DNA of 64,000 nt, taken from contig OZ007509.1 of NCBI GenBank assembly GCA_963931865.1, forward strand, positions 1,191,978-1,255,977, written 5' to 3'. The stretch comes from Axinella damicornis (taxonomy: Eukaryota > Porifera > Demospongiae > Axinellida > Axinellidae). Made by a program: the position numbers and the translations under genes. The notes beneath the pieces are model-generated. The model saw only the letters and a list, made by a program, of their open reading frames with translations, did not search any database and was not told where the DNA came from. Shown in pieces: positions 1 to 8,780 of the stretch (positions within the stretch are counted from its first letter, which is position 1; the number at the start of each line of letters is the position of its first letter).

Positions 1-3000
1 GATGATCTATGAGAGGGAGTGTGGGGTGGTCGTGATGCTGTCAGACCTGGTGGAGAATGGAAGGGTAGGATACAGCCCTACTGACTAAACTATAATGGTT
101 GTTCCACATGAATACCCAACAAACTATTTCCATGCAATCTCGGGTGCAAATTCTATGACACCAAGCTGAAGGAGTTAGGACTATACCTTGGCCACTACTT
201 GTGGAACCCTTGTCAGCGTGCTCCACAAGAGAGCTCGTGCCTTCTATTGCTATGATATGGTGCTGTAAAGTTTGAGGCCATCTTCCCTGCAGGAGGTGTG
301 TCACCAGTACTGGCCCACTGGTGACACCAAGGGGGTGCAGAAGTTTGGGGAGTTCAATGTCTCTGTCCTCCAAGCCACTCAGCAGGACGGCTTCATACAG
401 CGCATACTCAGTGTCACCAACCCCAAGGTAAGGGATATGCAGATTTGTCTGCAGCTGCACTATTAATCACTTGTGGCTTTGAGTATCATTGGAAGTCAAG
501 TTGGTTAATTCACATGATGTATAACTTCGAATTTTGGAAGGGTTAGATTTGGGATTGTGTAGTGTAATGTGCACAATGCGTATTCTACTAGACTTTGCCC
601 ACATGCAAAATATACTGTAAGTGATCTGTGCAAGCAAGAACAAAGGTCTAACACCGTGAATAGCTGCAATGCACTTACACTCCGAAGCGTAGGCCCTGCT
701 CACTTACCTCCCTCCCACATTCTTGCAGTCTGGTCAGGTGCACAAGGTGACCCAGTTCCAGATGTCGTGCTGGACCCCTGAGGGTCTATGCACCTCCCCC
801 CGTGCCATCATTGACATCATTGAGCAGGTGCTGGTGATACAGAGGAGGACCGGAAACAGACCCATTGTGGTCCACGGCAGGTGAGGCTTCCTGCTAGCCA
901 GGATTGTGTTTCCACCTTTTGTGTTGCAGTTCATGGTCGCTCTTGCATTGCCCCAAACTAGCAGTTACACTGTCATCATAATGAACTATTCTGAGAACAG
1001 AGAAGTTAATTATTATCACTGTACCACAGCTGCTCAGTTTTGTATGTGCAGAAGCATGGCATATACCGTGGGTATAGTCATCAAACACATGCACTTATAC
1101 CACATGCAGTGATACCGTGAGTCGGTGTGGGGTGTTCTGTTCTCTGATCAATGCCACTGAATGCTGCAAGACGGAGGGCATTGTGGATGTGTTCCAGGTG
1201 GTGAAGGCACTCCGCATCCAGAAACCAGGCAGTGTACTCACTGTGGTAAGCTTGAATAATAATTTATCTGCTTTGACATGCTACAGAAGCTAGCCCAAAA
1301 GAGCACGGTTAGCTACTTCAACTTCATCCACAGTTCGTGTTCATTTTCATTACAGTCTATAGCACTCTTTCATTGCAGCTTTGAGCAGAACTTTTCAAGT
1401 AGCTTGCCATGTTCTGCAAGAAGAGTTTCTGCCTGTCCTGCTTACACCAAATAGCTCAAGGTTCATGGTTAATTTGTTGCCAAGCCCAAACAGAGGATGC
1501 AGCATACCACTAGCCTCATTCCCAGGCCTGTCATGCTAAAAGTGGCCCTAGTCAAAACTGGCCCCCCGGGTCCATTTTTGGCAACCAAAAGTGGCCCACC
1601 AGGTCCACTTTTGGCTGCCAAAAGTGGACCCCTGGTGTCAAAAAGAGGCCCCCCCCCCCCCCCCCCCCCCCCCAGTCCACTTTTGGCAACCAAAAGTGGA
1701 CCTGGTGGGCCACTTTTGGTTGCCAAAAGTGGACTGGGGGGGGGGGGGGGGGGGGGGGGGGCAGTCTTGGCTGCCAAAAAGTGGACCCAAGATTAACATT
1801 ATCCAATATACAGTTTACAGTCATGATATTTACAGTCTATGAAGATTAAAACATTATCCAATAGTATAGTGCTGAATATAGTAATCAATAGTACAGTTTA
1901 CAGTCTATGAACAAGTGATACAATTCCACTTAGAAAGCCTAGCTGCAGTGTCTACAGTTACACAAAAATCTACATGAAACCAATCTTTGCAACTCGAACA
2001 CTGGATCATCTCACTTCCAGACAGTTCCGGCATCCGACACGTGCAATACACTGGTATAGTCTTCGTTGTCTTCACTTGCTTCTTGTTCCGCCTGTTACGG
2101 TCAACAGGGAACATGGCTATGTGGCCCTTCTCGAAGCAGTTCATCAGGTGGCGGCGCATGGCCCTCTGGTTGAAGTGAAACTTGCCGGGCTGGTGGCCGA
2201 AGCAAAGTGATGTGGCAAATGCGATGGCGAATAGCCCACAGTCACAGCCACCTGCCTGCATCTGTACATCCATAAATGTGACTGTTATCTCACGCTGCTT
2301 TGTGGCTAGAATTGCAGCTATTTGTCGCTTCGACGCAGGGGAAAGTGAGCAGTATAGGCTGTCATATATTTGGACTTGTGGGTGTTTACAACCAATCGTG
2401 GAGATCGTAACCCAGTGACCACTCCCATCATGAAGTACTTGAATGAACTCGTCTGGTTGAATCGCAAACATCATACACAATCCGGCATTTGTGTTCTGGA
2501 ACCCTGTGTCGAACTGGTCAGCAAGCATTGTTTGAGCTGCATTCATGATGTCATCTGTGAGCCACTCATTGGTTTCCAGGATTGCTTTGTCCTCCATATT
2601 GAGTGTAAACAGGCCATTGTTTACCCATGGCTGAGGAGGACTAGGTTTACTGGTTCCACCAGTACCAGTGAAGTGATAGTTATCTACTGTGACCACTGTC
2701 TTTTCACTGGATTTTCCTTCCCTCAAATGTGACTGTCGCCATTTAAACAGCAGATTTTGAGCGGCATTATTTTGCTGTGGCTGCTTCTTCCGAGGTGAGC
2801 TAGCTGCTGATGGTGAGGGAAAGGATCCATGAGGTAAAGGTGGCAGTGTATCAGGGTGTTGGGGTTGATGCTGCTGGGAGGTTTCCTTTGTTGTTTGTTG
2901 TGTAGGTGAAGAATGTTTCGGCGGTTGGTCAGGGCACTTAGTGTATGTCGTATTCAACTCTGGGTGGTCGTCTAGAGTGTCATCTTCTGTTGGAGAGGTG

Positions 3001-6000
3001 TGGGGCTTTTTGGATGGGGGCTTGAAGTCTTGGGATGAAGACTTGGGCTCCAACGGTCGCTTCAGTGAGCTAAGGGGAGGCATTGCAGGTGGTAGTGGTG
3101 GAATTGAATCATTGTGAGAAGCTCCCTCCTCATTTTCACAGCTCTGGTTGCGGTTGGCTGAGAGGGAATCTCCCTCCTCACTTGTGAAGCTACTTGTGGG
3201 ACTCTGAGGAGGGGTTTGGTATGGCTTAAGATGAGCCCCATTAACTCGCTCAACAACCACTGTGGGGTTTTCCACCAACTTGAGGGCATACAGACCTTTA
3301 CCAACGTTGTTTGTGATGATGTATGGCCCGACAAATCTCGTGTCCATCTTGCCCCCTTTACGCTTCTTACGGCGGAAGTCCTTCTTGAGCACCTTCGCAC
3401 CAACCTTGTAAGCAGCTGGGTTGGCGTGTTTTCGATCATAATACTCCTTCTGCTTCTCCTGAGCTTGCTTGATGTTAGCTTTCACTTGCTGAAGAACTTC
3501 CTGTCGCTGGGATGCCATTGCCTCAACTTGCGATGCAGAAAGCTCTCCGGCTTCTATGCAATTCTGGAGCCGATCTTCAGGGGGGTTAGTTGCCATGTCA
3601 ATGTCGATTGGCATGGTTGGTTTGCGTCCAAACATGACTTCAAAGGGCGAGAAGTGTGTGGACTCCTGGACTGATGTATTGTACGCATATACACAAGTAT
3701 CCAAGTACTCGTCCCACTCTTCCCTTTTGTCTGTTGCGTACTTCACCAGCATATTTTGCATGGTTTGGTTGTACCTTTCATCAAGACCATTAGCCTGTGC
3801 AAAAAATTGGTGTAATACAAACCCAATTATTAATTTGTTCTCCAGCAGTAATCATTGACCCGTTTCTATGCTGCAGTGGTTAGCCGATACTTGATCCCAA
3901 GGAAGTATGTAGCTAGCCCAATTGCTGTAAACTATATAGCTAGTCAATACTGTTGTGTGTATGTTACCTGCGGGTGGTATGCAGTGGTCAGTCGGTGCTT
4001 TATCCCGAGACTCTTCATCAGCTCTTCGTTCAGCTGGTTGCGGAACTCCGTCCCTTGATCCGTTGTCAACACTTGTGGCAATCCCATGCGCATGAAGATC
4101 TGCAGAAACACAGTATCATTCTTGAAGTACAAGTAACAGCGTGCAAAACAGCACAGCCACAGACAATTACATTTACAAGACGTACCTTGAAAAGAGATTC
4201 AGCTACCCCTTGTGCACATTTCGATGGTAGAGCAACTGCTTCAACCCACTTAGAGAAGTAGTCACTTAACGTCAGGATGTAACGATTTCCATTGCATGAC
4301 GGTGGGGTGATGGGCCCAGTCGATTCCAATGTGGTACCATGTGGACTTCACCGGTATAGGATGGAGCTCTGGCATTGTGGAAGTGATCTTCTTATTCATC
4401 CTCTGGCAAGCATCACAGCGTGATATCTGCAGAGTAACAAATTTTGGGTAGAATCAAAACGGAGTGCACGTGCAGCTACAATTGACGTATCATGATTCCA
4501 ATATCTTGTTCTTGGAAAGGATAGCAGTGCACTTACCATTTCCTTCACATCCTTCACCACACCATTCCACACAAATCGCTCTGATATGCGGGTGATGGTA
4601 CGCTTGATGCCCATGTGTCCAGCAGTTGGATCAGTGTGACAAGCACGAAGTATCTTCAACTGCTCTTCACGGCTCTGGATGTATCGCAACTCTATCACCT
4701 ACAGGAAATGATGATCTCTAATTAGAATGCCTGACTGGCAAATAATTTATAGCTATCACACAGTCAATGCTTGAGTGCTCCCAGACCTAAATGGTTCATA
4801 CCTTGCCTTTCCTCTTCTTCTTGAAGAACAGTTCTCCGTCGCGCACAACAAACTTTCCAGCCTTCTTTCGTATACTCCGCTTCCGAAAGTCGGCACAGCC
4901 ATGTGGATAGCGGCGCTCTGTGAGGTAGATGTACGCCTCTTGGACGAGATCTCCACCGCCTTCAACCTCTCCGCCGTCGCTTACGGACTGATCTGACACT
5001 TCCATCTCGATTTCTGCGCGCAACACTCATTGTAGATGTCCTTTTCGCACGTTAGTTTTATACGCTACAGGTGGGTCCACTTTTGGTACGCACGGACCGT
5101 TTATTGCATTCCAAGTTGACCCGGGGGGGCCACCTTTGGCGGCAATAATTGGACCCCCAGGCCAATTTTTTCCTAGGTCCAATTTTTTCGTGACAGGCCC
5201 CATCCGAAAATCAGCCTGGGAACGAGGCTAGCATACCACAGCCAACATTGTCAATAGTGGCCACTGATCACTTGCATGCTGATTACCTTGCAATGGAAGG
5301 GTAGTACTAAAACCCGGAACGGAACGGAACGGAACGGAATGAACGGAACGAACGGAACTTCGTCGCTGAGACCAAGGTAAGACCTTTTTCTGACTAGCGC
5401 TGCACGGGCGGCACTGTAAAGTACATGGAGTACCGTTCACCGTTCAGCAGGCATATCTACTGTACTACGTAAGTCTCACCGGCCAGACTACCCGTACTAA
5501 CTGCCTAGCCTAACCCTGAATGCTACTGGCAGAAAGGAAGTCGTACCTTGGTTTCACTACGCTGGGACACCGAGCTCTGAGCCTCTGGCTGACTCGTGCG
5601 CATTACTGTACACGGTACAGTGCATACTAGCCTCGTACCCGGGCGGGGCCTGGGTACGAGGCTAAGTGCATACGATATACGCCGTGTGCTAACCTTTGAG
5701 GATTCGTTTTCGGTACCGCCCGTGCAGCGCTAGACAGAAAAATGGTTTTACTTGGTCTCAGCAACGAAAAATGGCTGTTCCGTTCGTTCCGTTCCGGGTT
5801 TTAGTACTACCCGCAATGGAAGAGTGCTGGTTATGGTGTAGATAAAGTGAAGTAGAGTTTACCCTCCATAATCAGTTTCATTCACCATGGCATTGATCAT
5901 ACAAGGCTCTCTCTCAATGAAATGAGTGACTTGAGTTTGATCATCTGACGGTGTTCTTGATGGTACATTTCCTGATCTCTGTCTTTTCCCTGCAGGAGCA

Positions 6001-6094
6001 ATATCGCTTCATATTTGATCTGATGCTGCTGTTTCTTGATTCATTCAGCATTTACTCCAATTTAAGTAACATATCCAAAACCGCTGTTCATTAA
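1..6094 (+). CDS. Gene 0: receptor-type tyrosine phosphatase, 3' end only (D2 pseudophosphatase)
   Basis: Partial gene entering from the left edge. Exons: 1-64 (5' end outside the window), 293-427, 729-880, 1110-1245, 5996-6094. They encode the last part of the second phosphatase domain (D2), colinear with D2 of genes 1-4. The catalytic loop formed across 880/1110 reads HGSDTVSR, so the Cys of HCX5R is Gly; the WPD-loop position reads CWTPEG. D2 is therefore a pseudophosphatase, presumably structural or regulatory. The last intron (1246-5995) is swollen by two transposons (1511-5230 and 5299-5812). One T is missing in the final codons (TTTAAG of other copies reads TTAAG), so the usual SNFK end is replaced and translation runs about eight codons further to TAA at 6092-6094. 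The long last intron matches gene 6, not genes 1-4. Exon borders are firm by comparison with paralogs. Confidence 0.85.
1554..1790. repeat. Subterminal inverted repeats with C- and G-homopolymer tracts
   Basis: Inside the left end of the transposon, GTCCACTTTTGG and its reverse complement CCAAAAGTGGAC alternate several times, forming nested hairpins. They are interrupted by a run of about 27 C (near 1647) and a run of about 27 G (near 1735) that could pair with one another. Related but diverged units (GGGTCCAATTATTGCC type) occur near the right end at about 5085-5185. Such subterminal repeats are commonly transposase-binding sites; that role is inferred. Confidence 0.7.
1905..5005 (-). CDS. 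Integrase-like transposase with Ulp1/C48 protease and PHD finger (frameshifted)
   Basis: Exons in transcription order: 5005-4802, 4698-4537, 4426-4186, 4099-3968, 3794-1905. An upstream non-ATG frame extends to 5026; the ATG at 5005 is my choice. Domains: an HHCC zinc-binding region across exons 2-3 (ACHTDPTAGHMG, then RCDACQR); an rve integrase core with Asp in IGID, Asp in LTTDQGTEF and Glu in LDERYNQT; an integrase C-terminal SH3-like segment (RFVGPY); a Ser/Pro-rich linker; a C48 cysteine protease (His in SGHWVT, Asp in IYDSL, Cys in GGCDCGLF); and a PHD finger at the C-terminus (CSSCKDWFHVDFC, then CITC). The third exon is 241 bp and changes frame close to the first catalytic Asp (about 4312-4321), so this copy looks broken unless the base is a sequencing error. 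The 630-codon last exon is fully open. Likely role: transposition of its own element. Confidence 0.8.
5299..5812. mobile_element. Non-autonomous TIR element (GGGTAGTACTAAAACCC ends)
   Basis: Starts GGGTAGTACTAAAACCCGG and ends with its reverse complement. Imperfect inverted similarity continues for over 100 bp on each side (GGAACGGAAC repeats, then a block with GCGCTGCACGGGCGG). It is flanked by GCAATGGAA at 5290-5298 and 5813-5821, a 9-bp duplication; boundaries are ambiguous by one base. The same intron of gene 6 (about 62245-62265) has the uninterrupted sequence. It encodes nothing recognisable. A second tiny element sits inside it at 5628-5664. Confidence 0.85.
5628..5664. mobile_element. 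37-bp miniature element nested in 5299-5812
   Basis: A near-perfect palindrome beginning TAGCCTCGTACCCGGGC and ending with the complement, flanked on both sides by AGTGCATAC (5619-5627 and 5665-5673). The ends match the termini of the 3.7-kb transposon and the target duplication is also 9 bp. It is little more than two terminal repeats joined head to head. Confidence 0.8.
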
Positions 6095-6930
6095 CTTTGT
6101 AAACTGTAATTCAGCTACACTGTGCATCACCCATCTAGCAATGTATACCCGTAAAGGCATGCTAATTGCCAGGATTCACCTCGAGATTTCACAGTTACTG
6201 ATATGACCAAGTTCTGGTGGCTGACAAGATTCCAGAGTTGCTTCAGTTCTTGCTCCCAGAAGCTGTTCCTTGTAGGCGGAACGGATGTACCCTCTCTTTG
6301 CTGGACTATCACTACGATCACGCATGATGACATCCTTGTCATCGTCCTCCGCCGCTATGATGATGATTTCAAGAGGGTAGTGGCCTGTATGGGCATGTCA
6401 GTGAGATGAAGCATGAACTACAGTTAGCTACATACATGACTGTACATACTGTTATTATCCATGCTATGATGAGGGTTGCCATGGGTACTGAACTGGACCG
6501 CACCATTATGGTACAGTAACCTTGCAGCCTCAATCCCAAGCCACTGCATGATGACGACACAAGTATATAACAGGGTGATGTCGGGGCATGATGTTGTGTC
6601 CTGACACTGTGGTAGGGTTTTATACCGATCAGTGAAAGGCTCTGAATCAGTACACAGACAATGCAACAGCACCAGTAGCTACCACCTTCCAGTGCAACAC
6701 AGCTGCAGAACTGAGTGTCACCCTGCACATTGGCTTCTTTACTGGTAGAGGCTAGGGTTATAGAACTTAGGTCATGAAATTAATGTCCCTTGTGTCAGAG
6801 ATGGATTAAATCAGTCACAGTCTCAGCTGCTTCAACACCACCTGCATATATGATCGTATTCGGTGAAGGTTGCACCCATACGTGCATTTGTGCATAGAAG
6901 CACAGGACACAGCCTGCCTGGTAAACATCA

Positions 6931-7055
6931 TGGGGGTGCCTCAGAAAGCATTCAACTGCTATAATCACAAGGTTGCTGCGTGGTTCGAATCCCACCATTG
7001 CCATAGGAGATTTTCTTTCTCTCCTAGGAGTCAATTCAGCTGTACCCTAAAAAAA
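6931..7055 (+). mobile_element. tRNA-derived SINE candidate
   Basis: A tRNA-like stretch with a perfect B box (GGTTCGAATCC, 6982-6992) and a weak A-box region upstream (TGCCTCAGAAAGC). It is followed by a short hairpin (AGGAGA with TCTCCT) and an A-rich tail. The acceptor stem does not pair well, so it is more likely a SINE head or a decayed tRNA than a working tRNA gene. No second copy is visible in this window. Confidence 0.35.
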
Positions 7056-7336
7056 TGAGTAGGCGTGTTCTTGAAGGCTGATCATGAAATAGTTCATACC
7101 GCATCCTTCAGAGGGGATGTAAAGCCGTTGGACCTGCATGGTGTAATATGGCTAGCTAACTAGGCTCTGCCAATTCTCCAGGTCCTCATTAGCCACCATT
7201 GTCGTGACTCCTCATGGGCAATAACAAAGAGTCCCAGCTATATCTCTGTTGCTTTTATTAATCCGGTCTCTCTAATTTAGGTTACAAGCAATTTCAGACT
7301 ACATGCATCACTGAAGCTAGTGCAAGACTAGATTTA

Positions 7337-8280
7337 CTGTAATGTATTGGGAAATGTATATAATTTCTCTAACCAAAAATCTCTAGTACGAAGAGCATGA
7401 GCAACGGCGGAGGTGCGCTGTCACAAGGTGCAGAGCATGACGGAAGCTTTTTTTGATAGCATCATCTGCCTTGGCAAATTTATCTGCTGTCTCACTCGAG
7501 AAAAGCGGTAAATACACCAATGCAGCTTTTTGGTGAACTGAACTGCTCATTTTCGCACGGCTATACATGTAGGATAGCCGCCCCTATTATGAGACACGAA
7601 ACCAATAAGCTGTCAACAGGATGCGATTGTACTATAGTATAGATTTAACAAGATAATACATTGTACGTACTAACAATCCATGGTAGGCAAAGTTTCAGTG
7701 TTGTCTCTGTACTGCAGTTTGGCTGCATTTTTATCACACACGTTAGTGAGTCAATTATGAGACAGGGTATGTATTATGAGACACCCAGTTTTTTGCAATA
7801 TGTTTCATACCTGATCATCCATTGGCTATAGGTAGCTACACTCTACCATGCAGCATAGAAGATCAGTCTGCTACATGTAGAACCATTTCCATGCAAACAT
7901 GCTTGTTGGTATTCTGGCAGTGCATTTATTATTAGGACAATCAGAACTACCCACAAATTTCATCACAATTTTACCAAATCATGAATACCTTAATAATATT
8001 GCTTTGCACCATTCATTCCCAGGCTCTCCCACGCGCGAACAAAAATTGGGCGGGGCCTGGGAACGAGGCTACCAGTACCGTTCAACAGTAGAGGATACAT
8101 TTGGAAATGTTCAGATGATGTCTATGAACTGTAGTAAAGTATGAACCCATATATAATTGGTGCTGTCTCATCCTACAGCGTATATCCGTAAGAAGCTTCC
8201 GTCATGCCCTGCACCGTGTGACAGCGCACCTCCACCGCCAGAATCAATAGAAATTAAGTATACATTTCCCAATACATTTC
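7337..8280. mobile_element. About 0.94-kb element with about 110-bp terminal inverted repeats
   Basis: The left arm (about 7337-7450, AATGTATTGGGAAATGTATA then GGAGGTGCGCTGTCACA and GCATGACGGAAGCTT) is mirrored at about 8185-8280. The interior has no coding potential and contains a further piece with a GGCCTGGGAACGAGGCTA end (about 8018-8071), related to the family seen at 1511-5230. Outer borders are approximate because no target duplication is clear. Confidence 0.65.
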
Positions 8281-8308
8281 CAGGGGCGGAGATATAGGGG
8301 GGCTTGAG

Positions 8309-8343
<35 letters not shown>

Positions 8344-8732
8344 ACTTTCAAAAGCATGTGGGCTGAGCCCCCAAAACAACAGACTGGATGGTACTATCCC
8401 ACGAAGTCTAGCACTAACTTATAGCTATGTCACCTCGTTTCTTGTGGGCTGGCGTCTCTAACTTGCAGTGCAAAGCACGAAGGTGCCACGAGAGCCCATC
8501 CTGATAATTGAAAAATGAAGGCGAACAAATTTTCCGCGCTTCGCGCGCGGAGACAGGTACCAGAAAGTGGGGGCTAATAGCATAATTGCACGCTGCCGAA
8601 GGCAGTGCATAGAGGTGCGTAGCGTCGATCAGTACTGCAGTCCCTTTGATTTCGCACGGCGCGCGCACAAGTATCCCACACGCCGATGCACGCTGCACGT
8701 TGTGGGATATTTGCTACCTGTCTCCGCCCCTG
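8281..8732. mobile_element. hAT-like non-autonomous element with C-homopolymer
   Basis: Begins CAGGGGCGGAGA and ends with the complement TCTCCGCCCCTG, termini typical of hAT elements. A run of about 33 C lies at 8311-8343. No clean 8-bp target duplication is visible. A block containing TTTCGCACGGCGCGCGCAC occurs both inside (about 8650) and just outside the right end (about 8733), so the local history is more complex than one insertion. The right end lies only about 50 bp upstream of the gene 1 start codon. Confidence 0.6.
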
Positions 8733-8780
8733 ATTTCGCACGGCGCGCGCACGAGTATCCGCGCCGATGCACGTTGTGGA

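Larger units (their letters stand above)
1511..5230 (-). mobile_element. 3.7-kb TIR DNA transposon with integrase-type transposase and 9-bp TSD
   Basis: The ends are inverted repeats: the left end begins TAGCCTCATTCCCAGGC and the right end is the reverse complement of TAGCCTCGTTCCCAGGC. It is flanked by the direct repeat GCATACCAC (1502-1510 and 5231-5239). The paralogous intron of gene 6 has a single GCATACCAC at 62175-62183 and no insert, so both the boundaries and the 9-bp target duplication are certain. The element carries a five-exon minus-strand transposase gene (1905-5005). Subterminal regions hold repeats of the type GTCCACTTTTGG, in inverted pairs, plus a C-tract and a G-tract near 1647-1673 and 1735-1761. 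There are no LTRs, reverse transcriptase or gag, so it is not an LTR retrotransposon. It resembles Ginger-type elements, which use a Gypsy-like integrase, but as I recall those make 4-bp duplications; family assignment is uncertain. Confidence 0.9.
6095..8780. other. Intergenic region between gene 0 and gene 1
   Basis: The first part (6095 to about 6900) is the 3' flank of gene 0 and is closely matched by the 3' flank of gene 6 (62478 onward). The remainder is a stack of mobile-element remains: a tRNA-like SINE candidate (6931-7055), a TIR element (7337-8280), and a hAT-like element with a long C-run (8281-8732). No convincing coding exon is seen on either strand. Confidence 0.6.

Noticed and set aside
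1590..1842. Open frames rich in Pro or Gly on both strands
   Set aside because: They arise from the C- and G-homopolymer runs inside the transposon end.
1511..5230. LTR retrotransposon or endogenous retrovirus
   Set aside because: The integrase is Gypsy-like, but there are no LTRs, gag or reverse transcriptase; the ends are inverted repeats with a 9-bp duplication and the gene has introns.
6931..7003. Functional tRNA gene
   Set aside because: Only the T-arm and B box are convincing; acceptor and anticodon stems do not pair.
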